Shown here: positions 45,480 through 55,520 of the stretch, in pieces
Position numbering within the stretch: position 1 is the stretch's first letter
How the letters are laid out: each line of letters opens with the position of its first letter
Origin: Cymodocea nodosa
Taxonomy: Eukaryota; Streptophyta; Magnoliopsida; Alismatales; Cymodoceaceae
Assembly: GCA_036874045.1 (NCBI GenBank)
Contig: CM072341.1
Location: 9,250,501-9,314,500 of the forward strand
Reading direction: 5' to 3'
Length of the DNA stretch: 64,000 nucleotides
Notes under the pieces: model-generated
The model's database searches: none
What the model was told of the DNA's origin: nothing
The model's input: only the letters and a program-made list of their open reading frames with translations
Program-made: the position numbers and the translations under genes

Positions 45480-46834
45480 TACACTTGGGTAATTGAATGA
45501 CTTAAGTTTCGAATAGTTGGCTTTCCTAACTTGGAAACTCTCTATATAAAAGAGAGTGATGCACATCAAGGTCTTCTCTCTTGGAGTTTTTGTTTTCCAC
45601 CTCCAACACCACCAGTTGTCACCCCTCTTGGAGCTCCACATCTTGAAGCAAGGAAGAAGAATGCCGGTCATTCCACCACCTCTCTTCAGCTCGGATCTCA
45701 TCATCTTCATTCCACAAGTCATCTCCAACGTGAAAGCCTTCATTCCACATCTTGGAGGAGGGACGTCTACCTCTACAAGGGTTCTCTTCTTCATTTGTGA
45801 GATTCCACAAATCATTTCTCCACTTTTCCCTCTTATTTGGCTTTAGATGTATCACATTTTATCATGTTTCACGTAGGTATTTATTTATGTTCTTAGTTTT
45901 CATTGTAATAGGGTAAAAGTAGAAAACAGATTCATTTTTATTTGTATGTTTCTTTGTGAATTCGTGAATCTTTGTTATTTTCATCTGAAAATCGTCAAAA
46001 TAGGTGTTGTTATTGATATATATTCATATATTGTTGTTTGTTGATGTTGAAATATGGATATTACATTCTGTTATGCATGAAACAACATAGAATTCGTTGA
46101 AGGTTGTGCATGTTGTTTGCAGATTTGCAGTTTTGTTGATCTGTTTTTATTCTGAGAATTCATATGTGTTCTGGAGCATTTCTGTTTAACTGAAAATTCT
46201 GAAAAAATTTATAATTTTGCTATTATAAGTCTTCTGTGATTCTCTAAAATTTCATAGTAATCCGAAAAGATTTGATGCCATTTTGAAGCTATAACTATAT
46301 CAAGCACAGAATTCGGTCTGAGACTCTTTTGTCGTGATTGTAACGCATTTTTCTCACAACTCAGATCACGTAAAAATTCTAATAAATATTTCATTAATAT
46401 CTACATCCTCTCTATTTTGCAACGCATTTGATTTTGGAATTTTTGGTTGAGTAATTCGAGATTTATATGGTTTTTAAGATACTATTATTAACGTGCAGAA
46501 GTTTCCAATTTTATGCATCATTTTCAATGTCCGAATTTTCAGTTATAGCATTCATGCATTTTTTGACAATTTTTATCTGAAGTCCACATTAACAGATCTG
46601 ATTGAGATTAAATTTTCAGTCTAATCTGTTGATTGGTTGATAAATTAAAAATCCGTGGACTTACCTTTTTTGTAGTCTAATCTATATTTGGAAAGTATTT
46701 GCTCGCCATATTCTTGTAATTAGAATCTTAGATTATCCCTATTTCCATGTGGTTCAACTCGTACTTGTCGACGTACTTCATTGGACGTCGTGCACTTGCA
46801 GTTTAAAAATTTAAAACTTCAAAAAATCCAAACA
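45480..46834 (+). repeat. T3 5' LTR (U3 largely missing)
   Basis: The LTR ends AATCCAAACA at 46834, 6 bp before the primer site, with TCGTGCACTTGCAG upstream as in T1/T2. TATATAAAAG at 45543-45552 lies only about 60 bp from the apparent left edge, so most of U3 is gone. A GC-richer leader (45570-45840) carries overlapping ORFs on both strands that show no homology to retroelement proteins. The rest is AT-rich U5. Confidence 0.65.
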
Positions 46835-46839
46835 AGTTT

Positions 46840-46858
46840 TTCGCACCATTGCCAAGGA
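46840..46858 (+). promoter_or_regulatory. T3 primer binding site
   Basis: TTCGCACCATTGCCAAGGA, a decayed form of the Athila-type GCGCCGTTGCCGGGGA site for tRNA-Asp; the differences are mostly transitions. Confidence 0.7.
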
Positions 46859-46948
46859 TTTTGCACGGTATAATCTAGGTTTTAATTTTTTGGATTAGAC
46901 TTGAGCCTTTTAAGTTTTTTGGTTGTGCATCTTCAAAGGAGGTAATTA

Positions 46949-47303
46949 TGGAGAATAATTTCTATGCCTTTGGAGATGAATGTTCTCTTTATTATGACTT
47001 ATGTCATGTAGAGGGGCATACCACAACCAATTGCAATCTTTATTATTATCCACCTCAACCATCAAAAATGTTAAACAATGTAATAAATATTTAATGTTAG
47101 GACATAATGAAGAAGAATGTCTACAAAACCCTAAAGATGAAATAGTAAAAGCCATTAATTCAATTAATTACTATCATGAAGAAAATGAATGTCAAAATTA
47201 TTATACTCAACCAACTTTTTATGAACAACCAATTGAGGAAAAAGAATTTAGAATTATGAGTGAGGTGCAAGCCTTAGGAAAATAAATTGAAGATCTAGCT
47301 AGG
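46949..47303 (+). pseudogene. T3 gag-like region with two degenerate zinc knuckles
   Basis: ATG 46949 (MENNFYAFGDECSLYYDLC) begins 90 bp after the primer site. The first knuckle reads YDLCHVEGHTTTNC and the second, after a frameshift, CNKYLMLGHNEEEC; each has one Cys replaced by Tyr, as G-to-A change would give. Then NPKDEIVKAINSINYYHEEN and a TAA before the protease frame. No capsid domain precedes the knuckles, as in T1 and T2. Confidence 0.7.
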
Positions 47304-48464
47304 ATGGTAGAAGGAGGTTATGAGATAAATCCATCTATAGGATTAGAGGAGTCTTCAACCCAACCTAGTGAAGAGGTAGAGCACCAATTTCAAATTAATA
47401 TAGAAAGAGAACGAGAGAATAATTTAGAAAATTTTGTAACAATTGAAGAAAATAATGAAAATAGTGGGAAAAATTTAAGTGAAGAAAGTGACTTAGTAGA
47501 TGCTTATGTAACACTTAGATCAGGTAATGTCACTCATAAGACCCCACCCATAAGAGAAGAAAATGAAATAATTAGACAAGAAGAAGAAAATAAGGAAAAT
47601 GAGGATATTGAAAATCAACATAGTAACTTAGATGGAGAGGGAGTAGATTTAGAATCTAAAGAAAATCATTTAGAACCTACTCAACCCATAGCTCTAGCAC
47701 CTTATCCTAATAGGTTAAAATCAAATGAAAATATAAAAAATGAAGACATTGAAAGAATTTTTAAACAGGTGCAAGTTAATATACCTCTCCTTGATTTATT
47801 AAAACAAATGCCTAATTGTGCTAAATTTCTTAAAGGGTGGTGCACTAAGAAGAGAACCAGGAAAGTCATTAAGAGAGCCTTTCTGGCTCAAAAAGCTAGT
47901 TCTCCTTTTACCAACCACCTTCCTTTTAAGTTAAATGATCCAGGTACTCCTTTGATTTCTTGTATTATTGGGGATAAAACATTAGATAAAGCTCTCATAG
48001 ATTTGGGAGTCAAAATTAATGTCATGCCTAGTAGTGTTTTTGAATCCGTAGGATTAGAGGGCCTGGTGAACACCAAAACCATCGTACAGTTAGTTGATAG
48101 GTCTTTAAGATACCCTCGAGGGAAGATTGAGGATGTCTTAATTAGGATTAGAGATTGTATTTACCCTGTAGATTTCTTAGTTTTAGAAACCTGTAATTCT
48201 CCACATAAGTTTGATTTTATTCCTCTTATTTTGGGTAGACCATTTTTGGCCACTACTGAGGTAGTGATTAATTGTAAGTCAGGTGTCATGAGGTTAACCT
48301 ATGGAGATAAGAGAATTGAGTTGAATGTTTTCCATCCTAAAGGAGGAACAATTGAGGAGCATAAAGATGATGAAGTGAATGCACATATGCTCCAATTTTT
48401 TGAAGATGAAGAGGATGGAATGGATGAGATTGTGCAGGGTAAAGATGCTAAATATTCTAAATGA
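47304..48464 (+). pseudogene. T3 linker and aspartic protease
   Basis: 386 open codons. The first 170 are acidic, with the Athila motif VTLRSGN; then LAPYPNRLKS, QVNIPLLDLLKQMPNCAKFL, the active-site block LIDLGVKINVMPSS, LVDRSLRYPRGKIEDVLIRI and LILGRPFLATTEVVIN. Gag-Pol processing would be its role. A frameshift around 48460-48500 separates it from RT. It is the longest open frame in the window but still lies within a dead element. Confidence 0.87.
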
Positions 48465-50140
48465 ATCAAACTTTGAAATGAGATATAAAGATGATGAAGT
48501 TGAGATCATTGGAGGAGAGCCAATATTGGGAACTCCCCACCAATACTCCACATGAACTACCAACTTTAGAAGCTCCTTCATTAGAGTTGAAACATTTACC
48601 TGATAATTTGAAAAATGGATTTTTAGGAGAACATGAAACCTTTCCAGTGATTATTGCAAATGACTTATCTATAGAACAAGAGCTGAGTTTGCTAGATTTG
48701 TTAAAGGAATTTAAAGAAGCCATTGGTTGGACTATGGCAGATATCAAGGGTATAAGTCTTGCTATCTGTCAACATAGAATTTATTTGGAAGATAATGTTG
48801 TGCCCTCTCGTGAGTTTCAAAGGAGATTAAATCCTAACATACAAGAGGTAGTTAAAAAGGAAATAATTAAACTTTTGGATAATGATATCATCTACCCAAT
48901 CTCTAACAGTACTTGGGTCAGTCCTATTCAGGTTGTCCCTAAGAAATTTGGAGTGATGGTAGAAGCAAATGATAAGAACGAGCTCATCCCTGTGAAGAAG
49001 AAAACTAGTTGGCGTGTGTATTGATTATCGGAAGCTCAATGTTGCCACCAGGAAGGATCATTTTCCATTGCCCTTTATTGATCAAATGTTAGAAAGATTA
49101 GCACGGCAAGAATATTATTACTTTCTTGATGGATACTCAAGTTATAATCAGATTGTTGTGGCACTTGAAGACCAAGAGAAGACAACCTTCACATGCCCTT
49201 TTGGAACGTTTGTATATAGGTGAATGCCTTTTGGACTTTGTAATGCGCCAGCAACTTTCCAAAGGTGCATGATGGGCATTTTTAATGAGATGACTAAAAG
49301 TTGTCTTGAGATTTTCATGGATGATTTTTCTATTTTTGGATTTTCATATGATGTATGTTTGAAGAATTTAAGATCAGTACTAGAAAGATGCAAATTGAAG
49401 AAGCTGGTCTTAAATTGGGAAAAGTGCCATTTCATGATCCAAAGTGGAATTGTGTTGGGACACGTGGTCCCTAAGAAAGGATTGGAAGTGGATAAGGCAA
49501 AAGTGGAATTAATTGCCAATCTACCTGAGACTAAGACAGTTAAAGATATAAGATCCTTTCTAGGCCATGCTGAATTTTACAGAAGGTTCATTAAGGATTT
49601 TAGCAAGATAGCTAGACCCTTAACGAACTTGTTAAAAGATGTCCCATTTTTGTTCAACCAAGAGTGCAAGGAAGCATTTTATAAGATTAAGAATCAACTT
49701 GTATCAACCCCTATTGTCCAATCTCCTAATTGGGCATATCTTTTTGAGGTTATGTGTGATGCTTCTGATTTTGCAATAAGGGCAGTATTGGGACAAAAGA
49801 TTAATAAGCTTCTATATGTAATTTGTTATGCTAGTAAAACCCTCAATGATGCTCAGCTCAATTATGCAATCACTGAGAAAGAACTTTTGGCTGTTGTTTT
49901 TGCTTTGGAGAAATTTAGGTCATATCTGATTGGAGCCAAAGTAATTGTGTATACAGATCATGCAGCATTAAAGTATTTGTTGGCAAAGAAGGATGCCAAA
50001 TCACATTTGATGAGACGGATTTTATTGCTGCATGAGTTTGATATTGAAATCAAAGACAATAAAGGATGTAAAAATGTTGTAGTTAATCATTTATCTAGAC
50101 TGCATTTAGCACCCTCAAATTCAGAAGTTGGAGAGTCATT
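48465..50140 (+). pseudogene. T3 reverse transcriptase and RNase H
   Basis: Three pieces: 48491-49024 (LPDNLKNGFLGEHETFPVII, GWTMADIKGIS, WVSPIQVVPKK), 49014-49223 after a 1-nt insertion in CGTGTGTATTGATT, and 49224-50140 after an in-frame TGA at 49221-49223 where Arg is expected (CGA to TGA). The catalytic box is FMDDFS, followed by [15 protein letters not shown] and [13 protein letters not shown]. RNase H shows [13 protein letters not shown] (Gly to Arg), [15 protein letters not shown] and [10 protein letters not shown]. Homology ends at VGESFP near 50140. Confidence 0.88.
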
Positions 50141-50905
50141 TCCTTGGTCCCAATTTACTAGTCTACTATAAATGATATCATAACCCCTTATCTCTTGGTA
50201 TTTATTATAAGCTTCTTAACTCCAAAAGTGTACTTCATTTAAAACTGTTGCTTTAGTCGGGTCAGGAATGTAGATTTGTTGCTCTAAAGGGGTTTGTTCT
50301 TGAACTTCCTCTTCCATATGCTGAACTTGAATTGACTGAAAATGCTCCACAGATTCCTGTATTTTTTCTTCTGCTCCTGTCTATGGTGGTGAGCCGGCAG
50401 AACTCTCCACTCTATCTTGAATTCTGTCCAAAATTTGCTGAAGAGTTACTTGCTCTTCAATGGAATCTATCGAGTCATCTCCTTCCATATGTATTTGTTC
50501 AGCTTCTTCTTTTTCTTCTTCCTCCTAACTACCAATCTGTAATGTCACTGTTCTTTCTAATTCTGTGGCAGATTTGGATGGAGTTACGGGCAAATCAGTT
50601 TCTGCCCTAATTTCTGTTTCTTCTGCTTGTACAAGTTGTAGACTAGTTTCAGCCAATTTTTCTTCATTTCTTTGCTCTTGCTGCTACTGCTCCTGCTCAT
50701 CCTCAGAATCAGATAGCAGGTTTACAAAACTTGGCTCTATAGGCCCTACTGATCTTGGTATTTCAGATTTAATCTCCTCTTAATATTTAGGCACTATCTC
50801 TTTTCCTTTCCTTCTTCTAATTAATTGTGTTTGATCTTCCTCTTCTTCTTCTGAGATTAAATCTACAAAAATAGGCTCTGCAGGCCTTCGAGCCATAGGT
50901 ACTAG
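50141..50905 (-). pseudogene. T2 accessory ORF, downstream part
   Basis: The minus-strand frame continues after the solo LTR as NINKELVPMARRPAEP, IFVDLISEEEEED, SVGPIEPSFVNLLSDSEDE, a long Glu/Gln-rich acidic part, and finally HFWS.EAYNKYQEI then [13 protein letters not shown] at the truncation. Stops interrupt it. The last block resembles the start of the conserved accessory domain of S1/S2 (ALQKYNNLI..ILHARPIKF). Plus-strand ORFs here (50332-50783) are shadows. Confidence 0.55.
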
Positions 50906-52925
50906 CTCTTTGTTTATGTTTTCCCAGCACTACACTAGAAAAACTTGGATTTGTTACTTCTATTTTTACTTAGTTAATTTATCTTTATGCCTATTCTTTC
51001 TTTTAGAAGTAAACAAACAACCTTTAATACAATTTAGATATTAATTCCAATTTGTACTTTAACTGCAAGTGCACAGTGTCTATTGTATCAGTGTGCAAGT
51101 ACAGGTCGATCCCATAGGGAATTGCTGACGAATTTAAGAAATGTTTAATTGTGAACAATTCAAATTTATATTCCATAAGCACTCCGTTGAGTTACAGTTA
51201 ACTCAACAGACTAAGTTCGTTGAGTTATGGCTAACTCAACGGACTATCCTCGTGGACTTAAGTTAACTCCACGAGCCTGTCTCTTCTTTATAATACTGCT
51301 ATTTACAAAGGAATTTGGCTAACCATTGGGCGATTCCACAGATTGTAAATAACATCAATTAAGCTTTTTAATGCTAGTTAACATTGGATTTATCATTAAG
51401 CAATACTAACATTCAGATGATTTAAACAGTAACCATTAAAATCTTTAAGTTTTTTGTACGAACCAATTTCAGTAAACTGTAAAATTAAAACTAACATAAA
51501 ACAATCATAAAACTGATACAGATAACATTAATCACGATACAACATAAACAATACAACACTCAAATACAACATACAAACAAAGATAAATTGTTTTTGGTAT
51601 TTTTGTTTTGATGTGAACATAGAAATGGGCGAAAGGTGAAATGTAAAGTAATCTCACTTGACAGTAAATACTTCCGACACTACTTGCAACGCGATTACAC
51701 CACTGAAAATTAAACCACTTACAATTCTGTCTCCTCTCCCTATAGAATCGCAAGTCCAAAATTGCAAGATGATCTCCTCTTCAGCATATAGGCATCAACC
51801 CGAAGCCAAGGCTAAAAGCTTTACGATCTCCTGAAATATGAGTCAGCGCTTAGTGAAATGTCTTCCCTTCCTGCAACGCGATCACTCCTCACAGTGGTTG
51901 TCAAGCACTGTGTTTGGCTCGAAATCGACTAGACATCAGGCAAGTATCCTCACAAACCTCCGATGATTGGTGATTATGGTGGTGGTACGATGGTTGGTGT
52001 GATACTTCAGAGAATCGCCAATACTATCTGTAGAAAACTCGGTGCTCCTCCTCTATATACACTAGCCATCCATCGATCACACTTTCTTCTTTTTTTCTTC
52101 TTTTCATTTATATTTCTTCAGTAGTAACTGCTTCTGCTTGAATGATCGGTTGGATTTCCTTCCTTCAGATCAACGGCGATGCTTCCTTCTCCATGCGCGA
52201 TTGAATTCCTGCGTGATAAGTGCAAACGTGGTTTTTCCTTCCAACTTTCTGTTCCTGCAACCGCTATAGTGGCATTTTAGAAAATAACTATAAAATACAT
52301 GCAATAAAGAAATAAGCCGCTAACCTAACGCGTTACCTTAGTGTATATTCATGTAACTCAACGCGTATAGTTATGCTAACTTAACGAGTTATAACTTAAG
52401 TAAATCTACCAGATCTCGACACGTGTCAACAGGAGTTTAAACATAAAATAACATTTCGGAGAGTTACAAGTATAACTATCCAATGCTCAGATGCATTTTC
52501 GGATAGTTACAGCTAACTCACCGAAAATTCACTTAAGACATTCATTCTGGTTTCGACACGTGTACATATGGAAATAATAAAATATTCTCTCTAAACATAA
52601 CTGTTCGACAATTTAAACATAACTATCTGATACATATTCGGTCTGTTAAACATAACTGTCTGAATTTGTTCGGTATGTTAAACATAACTATCCAAAATAT
52701 CAAAAAATTTGGATACTTAAGAATTTCACAGCCTGCAACTTACCGACAGTTCATAAATGTACTAAATTAACATTAATTCCCCAAAATTAAGCAGATTTTT
52801 TAATTAAAGCATATAACAGTGCAATTATAACATAATGGCTTAATTCTCATATGATAAGCTAATATTATGCAATTAACCATCATTTAAACGTTAATAATAT
52901 ACACTTTTTCATTCTAAACACTCTT
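50906..52925 (-). mobile_element. Solo T-type LTR with CTCTT target duplication
   Basis: The LTR occupies 50911-52920 (2010 bp): minus-strand start TGTTTAGAATG, end AACATAAACA. CTCTT is at both 50906-50910 and 52921-52925. It splits the T2 accessory ORF, whose codons join cleanly when it is removed. The 3' end includes a PBS-like repeat (CTAGTGTAGTGCTGGG), so such repeats belong to the LTR in this family. U3 contains a partial copy of the copia-like module (52316-52395). Confidence 0.9.
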
Positions 52926-53667
52926 CCTGTTTAACTTTTTCCATAATTACTAGTCTTGAAGGACCAGCTTCAGCTCCTCTTGTAGTAGGTCTGGTAGTGG
53001 CTTCTTGATGCTGTTCAATTTTAATTTTATATTGGGCTTTCAACTTTTCTACAGCCCTTTTTTTGCACCGTGCATCAAACACCAGATGTGCTATAACTAC
53101 TACCAATTCTTCTAGTTCTCCTTGGTCTTTTCCTATTTGAACCAGTTCTTGAAATTATCTTATTTCTTCCTTAGTAGAAGGCCCCAAAATTGCTGCTCTT
53201 TCCAACGGCCTTAGTGGTGGAACTAAAGGTCCTAGCTACTGTTCCTTAGGAACAGGTCTTTCAGCAGTCAGCTCCTCATGTACTTTAGTTGCCTCTTCTT
53301 CATTTTCTTTCCTTTGTTGCTCTTAGATTGCCCACTGAGTCTGTCTACCTATGCGTCTTTTGAACCAGAGGTGGGACTTACGTTGGATTAGTTCTAGGGC
53401 AACTTCATTATTTGGCCTGATTCTTCTCTCTCTGCTTACAGCAACTTCCATAGCAACTTTGATTCTAGTTTCCATTATCTGAGGTATTTGTATACCTAAA
53501 TCTACTAACACTTTCCTCTAGTAGAAAAAGTCAAATTCTACCTTTTATAGCTCTTTTTCCTTTGTCGTATTCTTGATTTTCTGCCTCATGTGTCATTCCT
53601 CCGAATCTTTAAGAAATTTTGACGTGTCAACTACATTTTCCTAGAACTTGGGTGTCATCTTCCTCAT
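52926..53667 (-). pseudogene. T2 accessory ORF, upstream part
   Basis: Starts MRKMTPKF at ATG 53667 on the minus strand. Recognisable pieces are KVLVDLGIQIPQIMETRIKV, RRIRPNNEVALELIQRKSHL, WFKRRIGRQTQWAI (53511-53323) and VVVIAHLVFDARCKKRAVEK, TRGAEAGPSRLVIMEKVKQE (53106-52926). Several stops fall where Trp fits (KF.EN, FY.RKV), i.e. TGG to TAG. It lies downstream of integrase, the position of the env-like or extra ORF in Athila elements. I cannot name a function; no transmembrane segment is evident. Confidence 0.55.
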
Positions 53668-54373
53668 CGTGGAGTTACACAACAGAACGGAATCGCTCTG
53701 ATCTCTACTGTTCTAAGTTCTAAATGATTCTACAGATAATGCCCCCAAACCCTAAGTTTAAGTATAAATAAGCCCTAAGTTTAAACGAGTAATCGGGTCA
53801 TTTCCCCCTAAACTCTCGCTCTCTCATCTATGGAATTACGGTTAACTCCACGGACTTAGTACCTCGTTGAGTTATAGTTAACTCAACAGGGTAAATTCGT
53901 TAACTTATCCTAGACTCAACGGAGTAAGTTCATTGAGTTAAGTGTAACTCAACAGACTTTCCGTAAAGTTATATCTAATAAAAATACATATAATAATAAT
54001 TTTTACTTCAGTCAAGATCGAAGAATTTCCGGTCTAATCGATTCTTAATTTTTCAACATTTTAAAATTTTTCGATCAAACCGTTATATTCCTCGGTTGAA
54101 CCTAAATTAAATATTTTCTTTCTTTCTTTTTCTCTATCGATGGAACCGATATTATACTTCGGTAACACCGACATTAAACTAAATATAATATATATATATT
54201 TTTTTTTTTTTTATGTTTTTGTGTTTCGGTCAGACCGATGGATCTTGTCGGTTGAATCGTAATGACTTTTTTCTTTTAAAATATGTTTCGGTAAAATCGA
54301 TAATTCCTTTCGGTTTAACTGTTATTATATTTAAATAAGGTTTTTTTTATATATATACTTAGAAAATTTCTTA
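53668..54373 (-). other. T2 spacer between integrase and accessory ORF
   Basis: No ORF. It contains ACTCAACG-type modules (53830-53960), a palindrome array (54028-54322, listed separately), and an (AT)n/T-run microsatellite at about 54190-54212. Confidence 0.6.
54028..54322. repeat. Array of 13-bp palindromes TCGGTnnnACCGA
   Basis: About nine imperfect copies in 295 bp: the spacing of the two half-sites is constant (three bases) while the bases between vary (CAG, AAC, TGA, AAA, TTA). The best copies are TCGGTAACACCGA near 54159 and TCGGTCAGACCGA near 54227. The array lies between pol and the accessory ORF. The function is unknown; constant half-site spacing suggests a dimeric protein site or a hairpin. 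Confidence 0.7.
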
Positions 54374-55520
54374 CTAAGTAAAGCTCGAGTAATCCTTTAC
54401 TCTTACTTCTTCTATAATTCCAAAAGAATTCTTTGATATTTTCAAAATAGGTCTAAGTCTTTGTCCATTTACTTTAAATATATTCTGATTTTTAGGATTT
54501 TCAATTTCAATAGTTCCATAGGGATAAATATTTCGAACTATGTAAGGTCTTGCCCATCTAGATCTTAATTTTCCTGGATGGTTATGGAGTCTAGTCATGT
54601 AAAGATATACTTCTTGTTCTATTTCAAAGGTTTTTGAAATAATTTTCTTGTCATGCTAGAACTTCATTTTATCTTTTTCTCTTACAGTTTTCGAATAAGC
54701 TTCATTCCTAAATTCTTCTAATTCAATCAATTCTATTTTTCTATTCTCAGCAACCTGATTTAAGCTAGTGTTCAAAGTTTTTAATGCCCAATAAGCTTTA
54801 TGTTCAATTTCAGCTAGTAAATGACAACTTTTTCCATATACTAGCCTAAAAGGTGACATACCTAAGCTTGTCTTATAAGCAGTTCTATAAGCCCAAAGTG
54901 CATCTATCAATCTATTAGCCCAATCTGTTCTAGTAGGATTTACTACTTTTTCTAAGATTAACTTAATTTGTTTGTTTGCACTTTCTACTTGTCCACTTGT
55001 TTGCAGATGATATGATGTTGCAATTTTGTGATTTACTCCATATTTCTTCATTAAGGCTTCAAAACTTCTATTACAGAAATGGGTTCCTCTATCATTGATA
55101 ATAGCTTTAGGTATTCCAAATCTAGCAATTATATTGGTTCTTATAAAATGTATTACCATTTTGTTGTCATTAGTTTTTGTAGGAATAGCTTCTATCCATT
55201 TAGACACATAATCCACCCCCAACAATATATAACTAAATTGATTAGACATAGGAAATGGACCTATAAAATCTATTCCCCACACATCAAAGATTTCAACCTC
55301 AACAATAGGGTTAAGAGGCAACATATTCCTCTTTGATATTCTTCCTATTTATTGACATCTTAAACAACTTAAGCAATATTTATGAGCATCTTTGAATAGT
55401 GTTGGCCAATAAAATCCACATTGCAAAATTTTAGCAGTAATTTTCCCTAAACCAAAATGCCCTCCACATGCTTAGTCATGGTAGAAAGACAATATGCTCT
55501 GATATTCAGTTTCTGGAACA
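54374..55520 (-). pseudogene. T2 integrase
   Basis: Nearly full length on the minus strand: decayed zinc domain (55520-55330), core 55324-54656 with [18 protein letters not shown] (usual S is N) and GQVESANKQ, then [20 protein letters not shown], and after a TAG (TGG expected in KF.HDKKI) the C-terminal domain 54598-54374 (GKLRSRWARPYIV, PYGTIEIENP, VNGQRLRPI). It provides the normal sequence against which the T1 junction at 6362 was recognised. Confidence 0.88.

Larger units (their letters stand above)
45480..50140 (+). mobile_element. T3: truncated Athila-like element, plus strand
   Basis: Partial 5' LTR, primer site, short gag, PR, RT and RNase H on the plus strand. It stops after RNase H at about 50140, where antisense T2 sequence begins. 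It is a different subfamily from T1/T2: about half to two thirds of pol residues match, the LTR is unrelated in most of its length, and it is less AT-rich. No integrase or 3' LTR remains. Confidence 0.85.

Noticed and set aside
45471-45855. Overlapping ORFs on both strands in a GC-richer stretch, possibly a host exon
   Set aside because: The stretch follows a TATATAAAAG box and leads into a T3 primer site, so it is LTR leader. The ORFs overlap in several frames and show no known protein motif.
50332-50783. Plus-strand ORFs with Ser/Leu-rich translations
   Set aside because: They are antisense shadows of the acidic, Glu-rich minus-strand accessory ORF of T2.
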